Source of the DNA: an uncultured Winogradskyella sp.
GTDB taxonomy: Bacteria > Bacteroidota > Bacteroidia > Flavobacteriales > Flavobacteriaceae
Assembly (NCBI RefSeq): GCF_947498345.1
Contig: NZ_CANMJY010000004.1
Coordinates: forward strand, 62,001 to 126,000
DNA length: 64,000 bases
Reading direction: 5' to 3'
Shown piece after piece: positions 55,906 to 64,000 of the stretch. The notes beneath the pieces are model-generated. The model was not told the DNA's origin and did not search any database. It worked only from the letters and a program-made list of their open reading frames with translations. Each line of letters starts with the position of its first letter. Position 1 is the first letter of the stretch. Made by a program: the position numbers and the translations under genes.

Positions 55906-56577
55906 TTAATTCTCAAAAGCATACTTTACAATGTTCGCCCCCATTTTTAGAGCTTTCTCTCTCACTTCTTCTGGGTCATTATGTACTTCCTGGTCTTCCC
56001 AGCCGTCACCTAAGTCGCTTTCAAAAGTAAAGAGTACTACGAGTCTGCCTTCATGAAAAATACCAAAAGCCTGTGGTGCTTTACCATCGTGCTCGTGTAT
56101 TTTTGGTAAGCCGTTTGGAAAATTATATACAGCACTGAAAATTTTGTGATTCTTCGGAATTTCTTTCAGCTCGTTATTTGGAAAAACTTTTTTTAGTTCT
56201 TTAGTAATGTATGGTTCCATACCATAATTGTCATCGATATGTAGAAAACCTCCAGAGATCAAATAATTTCTTAGATTATCAGCAGCATCATCTTCAAAGA
56301 AAACATTACCATGACCTGTCATATGCAACAGAGGAAACTGAAAAATATCTGTACTACCAACTTCTACAGTCTGAATGTTTTCATTAATATTAGTATCAAT
56401 ATTGTCATTACAATACTTTACCAAATTTGGTAGCGCTGTTGGGTTACTATACCAATCTCCACCACCTTTATATTTTAACACAGCAACATCTTGAGCAGCA
56501 AGAAAGCTAGTTGTTAAACTCATCATAATTCCTAAGAGTAGTGTAAGTGGGCGTATATTTTTCGACTTAGATATCAT
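55906..56577 (-). CDS. DUF4159 domain-containing protein
   Basis: 223 residues with a signal peptide (LLLGIMMSLTTSFLAAQ). The domain is a ThuA/glutaminase-like fold: LKYKGGGDWYSNPTALPNL, MTGHGNVFFEDDAADNLRNY, and GGFLHIDDNYGMEP. Function is unknown. It is divergent from the DUF1223 gene with only 25 bases between the start codons. Confidence 0.88.
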   Translation of the reverse strand: MISKSKNIRPLTLLLGIMMSLTTSFLAAQDVAVLKYKGGGDWYSNPTALPNLVKYCNDNIDTNINENIQTVEVGSTDIFQFPLLHMTGHGNVFFEDDAADNLRNYLISGGFLHIDDNYGMEPYITKELKKVFPNNELKEIPKNHKIFSAVYNFPNGLPKIHEHDGKAPQAFGIFHEGRLVVLFTFESDLGDGWEDQEVHNDPEEVREKALKMGANIVKYAFEN

Positions 56578-56602
56578 AATGTAAATTTAAAAAAGAAATT
56601 CT

Positions 56603-57328
56603 ATGAAATCTGCACTATTAACATTATTTATAATACCGATTCTTTTCTTTTCTTCATTAATTGATAAGCCTCTTGAGTCCAGAAATGTAGTTGTGTTAGA
56701 ATTATTTACTTCGCAAGGTTGTTCTAGTTGTCCACCAGCAGATAAATATTTAAACGACGTTAAGAGTGATAAGGTTATTGCGCTATCATATCATGTAGAT
56801 TATTGGAATTATATAGGTTGGAAAGACCCATTTAGTAAATCTGTATATACTGAGAAGCAACGTTTATATGGTGCTAAGTTTAATAGTCGTACGATTTATA
56901 CACCTCAATTGATCATTAACGGAAGTGAGCATATTGTCGGTTCTGACAAGCGTCTTGTTAATCAAAAAATAAAGGAATACTCAAAAAAGGACAATGCTAA
57001 TAGTATTTTATTGTCTGAAGTTTTACAATCTGAAAGCCTAATAAAGTTCAATTACAATATTGAAGGAGATGTAGACGATAAATATATACGAACTATTTTG
57101 GTAATCAATCAACGAAAGACTTATGTGAAACGTGGAGAAAATAGAAATAAAGAGCTTATAAATACTAATATCGTTGTCAATGAGCAGCGCTTTAAGCTTG
57201 AAAAACCTATAGGTAAAGGTTCAGTGATAATACCTGAGATTGTTAAATCTTCGGACGATTTATCTTTAATAATTGTCATTGAAAATACGGCTTTAGATAT
57301 AACAACAGCAGCACAAAAAGCTTTGTAG
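56603..57328 (+). CDS. DUF1223 thioredoxin-like secreted protein
   Basis: 241 residues with a signal peptide. The thioredoxin-like motif CSSCPP (C40, C43) follows VVLELFTSQG, and GWKDPFSKSVYTEKQRLYG is a DUF1223 signature. It is probably periplasmic and redox active. Its stop codon abuts the convergent rsmE stop. Confidence 0.87.
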   Translation: MKSALLTLFIIPILFFSSLIDKPLESRNVVVLELFTSQGCSSCPPADKYLNDVKSDKVIALSYHVDYWNYIGWKDPFSKSVYTEKQRLYGAKFNSRTIYTPQLIINGSEHIVGSDKRLVNQKIKEYSKKDNANSILLSEVLQSESLIKFNYNIEGDVDDKYIRTILVINQRKTYVKRGENRNKELINTNIVVNEQRFKLEKPIGKGSVIIPEIVKSSDDLSLIIVIENTALDITTAAQKAL

Positions 57329-58033
57329 TTATTCGTTGATGAATGCTACGGAATGACAAGCCACTATAGCTGCAGTTTCTGTTCTAAGTCTTGTATTGCC
57401 CAATGTTACAGGAATAAAGTTAGTAGCTAGGGCTATTTTAATTTCATTACTACTAAAATCCCCCTCAGGACCAATTAAAATGATAATATCTTTATTGGTT
57501 TTAAGTTGAGTTTTTAAAGATTTTCGGTCGGTGTCTTCACAATGCGCTATAAATTTATGACCAAAAACTTCTTGTTTAATAAACTCTTTAAATGCAACAG
57601 GTGGATTCAGTTTAGGTAAATAGCACTGTAGGGATTGTTTCATTGCTGCTTGAAGAATCTTTTCAAAGCGTTCTTTTTTTATAACTTTACGTTCACTATT
57701 ATCACAGATTATTGGTGTGATTTCTTCAATACCAATCTCAGTTGCCTTTTCTAAAAACCATTCGTAACGGTCATTCATTTTAGTAGGTGCAACCGCTAAA
57801 TGCAGATTGTATTTCCGTTTAGGTTGTAAACTTTGCGAGATGATATTAACTGTGCAATGCTTCATATCAGCTTGTATTAATTGAGCTTTAAATAAATGAC
57901 CTTTTCCGTTGGTAATATGTAATTGGTCACCAATGCTTTTACGGAGTACTTTTACGATGTGCCGACTTTCGTCTTTATCAAAGTTAAACCTTGTATCGTT
58001 TTCGGTAATATTTGGGTTATAGAATAGTTGCAT
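57329..58033 (-). CDS. rsmE: RsmE, 16S rRNA m3U1498 methyltransferase
   Basis: A 234-residue SPOUT enzyme. An N-terminal PUA-like part (DESRHIVKVLRKSIGDQLH) is followed by the knot motifs ATEIGIEEITPIICDNSERK, LIGPEGDFSSNEI and LGNTRLRTETAAI. It methylates U1498 in the ribosomal P site region. It overlaps the peptidyl-prolyl isomerase stop by one base. Confidence 0.94.
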   Translation of the reverse strand: MQLFYNPNITENDTRFNFDKDESRHIVKVLRKSIGDQLHITNGKGHLFKAQLIQADMKHCTVNIISQSLQPKRKYNLHLAVAPTKMNDRYEWFLEKATEIGIEEITPIICDNSERKVIKKERFEKILQAAMKQSLQCYLPKLNPPVAFKEFIKQEVFGHKFIAHCEDTDRKSLKTQLKTNKDIIILIGPEGDFSSNEIKIALATNFIPVTLGNTRLRTETAAIVACHSVAFINE

Positions 58034-58662
58034 TACTTAACAGCTTCTGTATATTTTAAAACTGTTATTTCTTCAATAGGCTTAGGGTCAAAGGTCTTTA
58101 AGACTATATAATACCAGTTTTTGTCAGCAATGTCTAAAGTAAAGATATCATTGGTTTTATGATGCTTCACTGCGTCTTCAAATTGAGGATGCATTTGTCC
58201 TTCAGGAAACCAACCTAAATCACCACCGCGTTTGGCATTAAGATCCATGGAATGTAGTTTAGCTAATGCATCAAATTTATAACCTTCATTGTATTGATTT
58301 AGTATTTTATTTCTTTTATCATTAATCTCGTTGAGTGTCATTTTATTGCCATCAAAATAGATATAGCTTACTCTATAATGCAGTACTTTGTTTTTGTCAA
58401 TAATCTTATAATATGTTTTCTTATAATCTGTCTTTACGATTTGCTTTCCACCTTTTGAGAGCCTAAAAAGATCGTCAGCCAAACGTGTTTTGTGCTTTTC
58501 TTTATTAAAAGTAAAGAGTTTACTTTTATTCACTTTTTTATGAGTTTTTGCGAATGTTTTGGCTTCTTCTGTTGTAGTTATAGAATCTAGCTCCTGCTCT
58601 AAAGATTCTTGAGATAAACTGATGATTGGAAAAAATAATAACAGTATTAATAATCGTTTCAT
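58033..58662 (-). CDS. Parvulin-type peptidyl-prolyl isomerase
   Basis: 209 residues with a signal peptide (LLILLLFFPIISLSQ). The rotamase domain is at about 100-200 with KRGGDLGWFPEGQMHPQFE, the conserved PpiC/SurA-type core. It is a periplasmic folding helper for outer membrane or secreted proteins. It is coupled to rsmE by a one-base overlap. Confidence 0.88.
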   Translation of the reverse strand: MKRLLILLLFFPIISLSQESLEQELDSITTTEEAKTFAKTHKKVNKSKLFTFNKEKHKTRLADDLFRLSKGGKQIVKTDYKKTYYKIIDKNKVLHYRVSYIYFDGNKMTLNEINDKRNKILNQYNEGYKFDALAKLHSMDLNAKRGGDLGWFPEGQMHPQFEDAVKHHKTNDIFTLDIADKNWYYIVLKTFDPKPIEEITVLKYTEAVK

Positions 58663-58747
58663 TTTTTATAGAGATTGATTGTGTCACAAAACAACTAAAT
58701 TTTAAAATGTAATAGGAGTAATATAGTTTAGCTTATTAACAGATGTT

Positions 58748-58954
58748 TTAACAATTTCGGTTTTTTTTCGAGTAATGTTTAAATAGACTTATAAAAATAT
58801 TTAAAATGAAAAATAATTGGGCAATTAATCCGATTAAAACCAAAGTTGTAATTAAAATATTGGATTTAGATGTATCGTCAAATAAAGGGAATTCAGATTT
58901 ATAGAATCTATTTAATAAACAATATCCGATAAAATATGCAGGAATTACCAACAA
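58748..58954 (-). CDS. Small two-helix membrane protein
   Basis: 68 residues from a TTG at 58954, one base after the stop of the preceding small gene. The start is uncertain because the frame is also open upstream. It has two helices (LVIPAYFIGYCLLN and ITTLVLIGLIAQLFFILNIF) and a basic end. Function unknown. Confidence 0.45.
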   Translation of the reverse strand: MLVIPAYFIGYCLLNRFYKSEFPLFDDTSKSNILITTLVLIGLIAQLFFILNIFISLFKHYSKKNRNC

Positions 58955-58955
58955 A

Positions 58956-59216
58956 CTAAGTATTATATGTATTAGAGAGAGGTCTATTTAGAGCAATGTT
59001 TGATTTTGAAAACATACAATATACAAACCCTAAAATCAAATAAAATAAACACAAAACAATGGTAATATGCCAATAAGAAATAACATAAAAGGTGTCATGT
59101 ACATTTATATCTAAAACTGAGTCTCCAATTTTTGCTAAAACTATATATCTATAAATTAAAATAACCAGTGAAGTAAACCATAAGTAGTAATAAGGTTTTG
59201 AAAGATGTTTTTTCAT
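58956..59216 (-). CDS. Small membrane protein with COX1-like His motif
   Basis: 86 residues with two helices. The motif VHDTFYVISYWHITIVL resembles the DTYYVVAHFHY region of heme-copper oxidase subunit I. It is far too short to be an oxidase, but the likeness suggests a membrane fragment of that fold or a derived family. Its ATG lies one base after the tsaD stop codon, so it is probably in that transcript. Confidence 0.6.
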   Translation of the reverse strand: MKKHLSKPYYYLWFTSLVILIYRYIVLAKIGDSVLDINVHDTFYVISYWHITIVLCLFYLILGFVYCMFSKSNIALNRPLSNTYNT

Positions 59217-59217
59217 A

Positions 59218-60240
59218 TCATATCTTCAATCTAGCTGTTGCTATCACATCAAAACCTGAGAAATCTTTATTTAAATATTTTAAATAACCAACAATGCCAA
59301 TCATAGCAGCATTGTCTGTAGTGTATTCAAATTTTGGAATATAAGTCGTCCAACCATGTTTGCGCTCGGCTTCTTTTAATGCTTTTCTAATACCAGAATT
59401 TGCAGAAACGCCTCCACCAATAGCAATATGTTTAATACCAGTTTGTTTTACAGCTAGTTTTAGTTTGTCCATCAAAATACCAATAATTGTATATTGAATT
59501 GAGGCACAAATGTCATTTAAATGTTCTTCAATAAAGTTTGGATTGGCTTTGGTTTCGCGTTGTACAAAATAGAGAATTCCTGTTTTTAATCCAGAAAAAC
59601 TAAAATTAAGATCATCAACTTTGGGCTTGGTAAATTTATAAGCCTTAGGGTTGCCTAACTGAGCACGTCGATCAATCTCTGGACCTGCAGGATAGCCAAG
59701 ACCTAATACTTTGCCACTTTTATCATAAGCTTCACCAACGGCATCATCAATAGTTTCTCCTAAGACTTCCATTTCAAAATGATGACTCACTTTTACAATT
59801 TGTGTATGTCCACCAGAGATGGTCATAGCTAAAAATGGGAAAGGAGGCTTTTTATGTTCGTCTTCATCAATAAAATGAGCCAGAATATGAGCTTGCATAT
59901 GATTTACATCAATCAAAGGTATATCTAGCCCATAGGCTAAAGATTTTGCAAACGAAGTACCAACTAAAAGAGAACCCATTAAACCTGGTCCCCGAGTAAA
60001 AGCAATAGCACTTAATTGTTCTTTAGTAATACCAGCTTTTTCTATTGCTTGATGCACTACAGGAACTATGTTTTGCTGATGTGCTCTTGAGGCTAATTCT
60101 GGGACGACTCCTCCAAATTCTGCGTGTATTTTTTGGTCAGCTACAACATTGCTTAAAATTCTATCGTTACATAATACAGCAGCCGAAGTATCATCGCAAG
60201 AGGATTCAATACCAAGGATATAAATATTTTCTTTTTCCAT
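59218..60240 (-). CDS. tsaD: TsaD, tRNA threonylcarbamoyladenosine transferase
   Basis: A 340-residue enzyme for the last step of t6A37 formation. I start at ATG 60240, giving MEKENIYILGIESSCDDTS. The metal ligands are H114 and H118 in DVNHMQAHILAHF. Nucleotide-binding pieces are GPGLMGSLLVG, AIGGGVSANSGIRKAL and FEYTTDNAAM. Length is normal. TsaE is encoded at 16862. Confidence 0.94.
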   Translation of the reverse strand: MEKENIYILGIESSCDDTSAAVLCNDRILSNVVADQKIHAEFGGVVPELASRAHQQNIVPVVHQAIEKAGITKEQLSAIAFTRGPGLMGSLLVGTSFAKSLAYGLDIPLIDVNHMQAHILAHFIDEDEHKKPPFPFLAMTISGGHTQIVKVSHHFEMEVLGETIDDAVGEAYDKSGKVLGLGYPAGPEIDRRAQLGNPKAYKFTKPKVDDLNFSFSGLKTGILYFVQRETKANPNFIEEHLNDICASIQYTIIGILMDKLKLAVKQTGIKHIAIGGGVSANSGIRKALKEAERKHGWTTYIPKFEYTTDNAAMIGIVGYLKYLNKDFSGFDVIATARLKI

Positions 60241-60358
60241 AGTCGATGATGGCACTATAATTGTTAATTTTACAGGATATAATCCAATACCTTATGAAAC
60301 AACGTATTATTACATGCAAAGGTAGTGAAGATTTCATCAATTTTTAAGCGTTAATCTT

Positions 60359-63300
60359 ATCAAAAAAGTACTCAAAATAATAAGTAAGATAGTAGGCATA
60401 TTTTTGCTGCTCTTTCTTATTGTTTTCTTAATCTTGGGGATTCCTGCTGTACAAACCAAACTTGGTAAATATGCAACAAAACGTCTCAACGAAGATTTTA
60501 AAACCGATATTAATATAGGCAAAGTTGGGCTTCAGCTTAACGGAGATATAGAGCTTAAAGAGATTCTTATTAAAGATTATAAAAAAGATACACTTATAGC
60601 TATAGGTGAATTAAATAGTTCTATTATTAGTTTTAAAAATCTATATAATAGTAAATTGAATTTTGGTGATATTGATATTGAAGACTTAGTCTTTAATCTC
60701 AAAACTTACGAAGGAGAAGACGACACAAATCTCGATGTTTTTGTTGCTAAGTTTGATGATGATAACCCTAGGCAAGGACCAAGTAAATTTTTATTTTCTT
60801 CTAGTGATGTATCCATAGAAAATGGAATCTTTAGATTAACTGATGAAAATCTGGAAACACCTAAAGTTTTTGAGTTTAGTAATTTGAATGCTAACACCAC
60901 CAATTTCTTAATTAATGGACCAGATGTAAGTTCTCGGATTAATAAATTTAGTTTTACAGATAGTAGAGGTATTAGTATAGCGAATCTAATGGCTAATTTT
61001 GAATATACCTTAGATCATATGAACTTTGGTGATTTAAATATAAAGACCAAGGGTTCTGAGTTAAAAGGAAATTTAAGATTTAATTACAAACGTGAAGATT
61101 TAAAAGACTTTACTGATAAAGTAAATGTAATTGCCAGCTTTAGGGATTCTAAAGTTTCACTGACAGAGCTAAACGTGTTTTTTGATGAGTTTGGTACTAA
61201 TCAACGTGCAAGTCTTAATGCTGATTTATTGGGTACGCTAAATAATTTAGAGGCCAAGAACCTTAATGTTAGTACAACCAGAAATACAAGAATTATTGGA
61301 GATATAGCTTTTAAGAATTTATTTAGTAAGGAAGCTGATAGTTTTACTTTAAATGGTAGATTTAAAAATTTGGCATCTAATTATAATGATCTTGTAGCAT
61401 TACTCCCAAATATTCTTGGTAAGTCTATTCCGACTGTACTATCTAAAGTAGGTAATTTTAAAATTAATGGAACATCTCATATTACATCTAAGCGAATAGA
61501 TGCTAATATAGAGATTGATACCGATTTGGGGTTTGTAAAATCTGACTTAGAGCTTACAGAGATTGACGATATAGACAATGCAAGTTATATTGGTAATATC
61601 GTTTTCGATGAGTTTAATATTGGAGAATTAATTGAAGACCCAAAGGTTAAATATGTATCAGCTAATGTAGATGTTGACGGTAAAGGTTTTACATTAGATA
61701 ATCTACGGACTGATGTAAAAGGAGATGTGTTTAGTCTAGAATACAACGACTATACTTACGAAGGTATTAATGTTTCAGGGGATTTAGGAAACAAAGTTTT
61801 TAACGGAAAATTAAAGGCCAACGATCCAAATCTTAAAATGGATTTTAATGGTTTGGTTGACTATGCTGAAGAACAAAAAAAATTCGATTTTAAAGCAAAT
61901 GTTGGTTATGCCAATCTTAAAGTTTTAAACTTTGTAACGAGAGATAGTATATCCGAATTTAAAGGTTTAGTTAATATCACTGCTACAGGTTCTAGTTATG
62001 ATAATGCAAGCGGAGCAATTAATATTAAAAATACAATCTATAAGAATCAAGACAGTAGTTATAAGTTTCAGGATTTTGATATTGTTTCTACCTTTAAAGC
62101 TAATGAACGCACGATTTCCGTAAATTCACCCGATATTATTAATGGTAAGATTACGGGGCAATTTAAGACTAGGGATATCTTAAAGTTGATTGAAAATTCT
62201 ATTGGAAGTATTTATACTAACTATGTTCCTAACGATGTAGAAGAAGGGCAGTACATTAATTTTAAATTTAATATTTATAATAAAATAGCAGCTGTATTCT
62301 ACAAAGATCTCACCTTGGCAAGTAATACCTTTATTCAAGGTCGTATTGAAACCGAAGAAAAGGGATTTGAGCTTACATTCAACTCTCCAGAGATTAGGTT
62401 TCAAGAGTATTTTGTAAACAATATCAATGTAACAGTAGATAATAGTAATCCTATTTATAATACGTTTATTGAAATTGATACCTTGAGCACTGGTATTTAT
62501 AACGCTTCAGATTTTAGTCTTATTAATGTTACTAAACGAGATACCTTACTCATTAAATCAGAGTTCAAAGGTGGTTTAGGTAATAGAGATCAATTCAACC
62601 TTAATCTGTTTTATACTATAGATGAAGCCAATAAATCTATCATTGGTTTTAGGAAATCTGATATTTTATTTAAAGGTTATGATTGGTTTATCAACTCTGA
62701 AAAAAACTCATTTAACAAAATACGTTTTGACAGACAGTTTAAAGCTTTCGATATTTTTCCAATAACGATTAATCAAGGCAATGAAGAGATTGAACTCTCT
62801 GGTATTATCAGTGATAAAACCAACAAAAATTTAAGAGTCGATTTTAAGGATGTGCAATTAGTGAAAATTACACCGCGCATAGATAGTTTAGCATTAAAAG
62901 GTGTTGTTAATGGTAAAGTAGATATTACGCAAGCCAATGGAATATATTTACCCAAATCTAATATAGAGGTTAGTAATCTTTTTGTAAATAATTACGATTT
63001 AGGCAATTTAACAGCCAAATTAGAAGGCAATAATTCAATCACTAATTATAAAGCAGATGTGTCATTGATTAATGATAATTTAACCTCTCTATCAGCAAAA
63101 GGGATCATTGATGTTGCAGAGCGTAACCCAACAATTAATTTAGATGTTGCTTTTGAAGAGTTCTTACTAGATCCTTTAAATCCGCTAGGGGAGGGAGTTA
63201 TTAGTAATATAAGAGGATTGGTTTCTGGTAATGCAAAAGTTTCTGGGAGTCTTAAGAAACCGAGTATAGACGGTGAGCTCCTATTAGACAGAGCAGGTTT

Positions 63301-64000
63301 GTCTATTCCATATCTTAATGTGGATTATGGTTTTGATTTCGATTCTAAAGTAACCCTTCGAGATCAACGTTTTATCTTTAATAATGTCGCTATGACAGAT
63401 TCAAAATACTTCTCACAAGGAAGATTAAATGGTTACATTGAACACAATAATTTTTCAGATTGGGAGTTAGGCCTTGACCTTTCTACCAATCGCCTTTTGG
63501 TATTAAATACTGAAGAGTCTGAAGACGAACTCTATTACGGCACAGGCTTTATATCCGGAACCGCAAAGATTAACGGGCCTACAGATCAACTGGTTATTAA
63601 AGTAGAAGATGGAAGAACAGAATCTGGTACAGAATTCTTTATTCCACTTAATGATTCTGAAAGTTTTGGCGATAACTCTTTTATACACTTCCTAACTCCA
63701 GAAGAAAAAGCAGCAAGAATAAGTGGCGAAATACAAGAACAAATTGCCGTTAAAGGATTAGTCTTAGATTTTGATTTAAATGTAAATCAAAACGCTACGA
63801 TAGAAATTGTAATAGATAAAGACTCAGGAAGTACTATAAAGGGCAAGGGAGAAGGTAATTTAAACTTTTTGATTAATACCAAAGGTACATTTAACATGTG
63901 GGGAGATTTCTCTGTATTTGAAGGTACATATAACTTTAAGTATCGAGGTTTAGTGGAAAAGCGGTTCGATGTAGAAGAAGGAAGTATAGTTTGGGAAGGC
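60359..64000 (+). CDS. TamB-like translocation/assembly protein, partial
   Basis: An open frame to the right edge, at least 1214 codons. The N-terminus has a membrane anchor (IVGIFLLLFLIVFLILG) preceded by basic residues. A long series of beta-rich repeats follows, and the edge sequence YRGLVEKRFDVEEGSIVWEG matches the TamB/DUF490 domain. TamB-like proteins span the periplasm and are implicated in outer membrane protein assembly and lipid transport. The frame is open from 60329, but there is no ATG, GTG or TTG before TTG 60404, which lies in the membrane segment. ATC at 60359 is used only as a nominal start. It is divergent from tsaD. Confidence 0.82.
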   Translation, partial: MKKVLKIISKIVGIFLLLFLIVFLILGIPAVQTKLGKYATKRLNEDFKTDINIGKVGLQLNGDIELKEILIKDYKKDTLIAIGELNSSIISFKNLYNSKLNFGDIDIEDLVFNLKTYEGEDDTNLDVFVAKFDDDNPRQGPSKFLFSSSDVSIENGIFRLTDENLETPKVFEFSNLNANTTNFLINGPDVSSRINKFSFTDSRGISIANLMANFEYTLDHMNFGDLNIKTKGSELKGNLRFNYKREDLKDFTDKVNVIASFRDSKVSLTELNVFFDEFGTNQRASLNADLLGTLNNLEAKNLNVSTTRNTRIIGDIAFKNLFSKEADSFTLNGRFKNLASNYNDLVALLPNILGKSIPTVLSKVGNFKINGTSHITSKRIDANIEIDTDLGFVKSDLELTEIDDIDNASYIGNIVFDEFNIGELIEDPKVKYVSANVDVDGKGFTLDNLRTDVKGDVFSLEYNDYTYEGINVSGDLGNKVFNGKLKANDPNLKMDFNGLVDYAEEQKKFDFKANVGYANLKVLNFVTRDSISEFKGLVNITATGSSYDNASGAINIKNTIYKNQDSSYKFQDFDIVSTFKANERTISVNSPDIINGKITGQFKTRDILKLIENSIGSIYTNYVPNDVEEGQYINFKFNIYNKIAAVFYKDLTLASNTFIQGRIETEEKGFELTFNSPEIRFQEYFVNNINVTVDNSNPIYNTFIEIDTLSTGIYNASDFSLINVTKRDTLLIKSEFKGGLGNRDQFNLNLFYTIDEANKSIIGFRKSDILFKGYDWFINSEKNSFNKIRFDRQFKAFDIFPITINQGNEEIELSGIISDKTNKNLRVDFKDVQLVKITPRIDSLALKGVVNGKVDITQANGIYLPKSNIEVSNLFVNNYDLGNLTAKLEGNNSITNYKADVSLINDNLTSLSAKGIIDVAERNPTINLDVAFEEFLLDPLNPLGEGVISNIRGLVSGNAKVSGSLKKPSIDGELLLDRAGLSIPYLNVDYGFDFDSKVTLRDQRFIFNNVAMTDSKYFSQGRLNGYIEHNNFSDWELGLDLSTNRLLVLNTEESEDELYYGTGFISGTAKINGPTDQLVIKVEDGRTESGTEFFIPLNDSESFGDNSFIHFLTPEEKAARISGEIQEQIAVKGLVLDFDLNVNQNATIEIVIDKDSGSTIKGKGEGNLNFLINTKGTFNMWGDFSVFEGTYNFKYRGLVEKRFDVEEGSIVWEG

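Noticed and set aside
58748-59216. One frameshifted gene instead of two small membrane proteins
   Set aside because: Each frame encodes its own helices, and the second can start at TTG just after the first stop; no need for a frameshift.
60294-60347. 17-codon ORF beginning MKQRIITC as the start of tamB
   Set aside because: It ends in TAA and is in a different frame from the tamB sequence. Joining them would need a frameshift that nothing supports.
1-64000. tRNA, rRNA, insertion sequence or prophage genes
   Set aside because: None was recognised in the intergenic regions or among the proteins; a covariance-model scan would be needed to be sure for short RNAs.

Overview
The window looks like chromosome of a flavobacterium (Bacteroidota, probably Flavobacteriaceae). 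The DNA is AT-rich. Several starts are preceded by the Bacteroidota -7 promoter motif TAnnTTTG, and Shine-Dalgarno sequences are mostly absent. Lineage markers include the type IX secretion regulator PorX with a T9SS-sorted cargo protein, fused LpxC-FabZ, fused alpha/beta E1 dehydrogenase, fused HisB and HisIE, and many flavobacterial DUF families. Genes are densely packed. I see no rRNA, tRNA, insertion sequence, prophage, CRISPR array or plasmid function. It reads as core genome with small local oddities.

Layout. 1-4008 (minus): a compact operon of a 2OG-Fe(II) oxygenase, SUI1-type initiation factor, DUF1835 protein, nucleoside phosphorylase and a cytosolic substrate-binding-like protein cut by the window edge. 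4158-6158: fused branched-chain-type E1. 6181-6600: a perfect hairpin terminator and three tandem micro-ORFs on the minus strand, the least explained part of the window. 6684-10725: 3D-domain lipoprotein, ExbD, an SF2 helicase, a secreted protein and a pseudouridine synthase. 10803-15674: a giant secreted sugar dehydrogenase/diheme cytochrome fusion with a T9SS tail. 16061-19008: a membrane protein overlapped out of frame by a 47-residue secreted peptide, then TsaE and PorX. 19042-26486: HD hydrolase, lpxD, lpxC/fabZ, lpxA, efp, a second lpxD, an NTF2-like protein and sucD, which is the early lipid A pathway plus housekeeping genes. 26578-33445: M16 protease, FabG, a VWA membrane protein and a prohibitin-like protein. 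33512-40789: the complete histidine operon hisG-D-C-B-H-A-F-IE behind a His-rich leader peptide and attenuator, followed by truA. 41664-60240: small regulators, membrane proteins, RNA-modifying enzymes and conserved DUF proteins, ending with tsaD and two small membrane proteins. 60359-64000: a TamB-like protein running off the right edge with no ordinary start codon.

How the genes work together. The lpx genes supply the acyltransferase and deacetylase steps of lipid A and the FabZ dehydratase that feeds them, and TamB is envelope-related too. PorX controls the T9SS that would export the giant dehydrogenase. TsaE and TsaD act in the same tRNA t6A pathway but sit 43 kb apart. The histidine operon is translationally coupled at every junction except hisH-hisA, where a REP-like repeat sits.

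Most original observations: (1) two nearly identical 28-residue cationic micro-ORFs plus a diverged third copy, with mostly synonymous differences; (2) the overlapping 47-residue peptide/membrane protein pair with a clear promoter and an upstream palindrome; (3) the histidine attenuator; (4) the dehydrogenase/cytochrome fusion; (5) the missing start codon of tamB.
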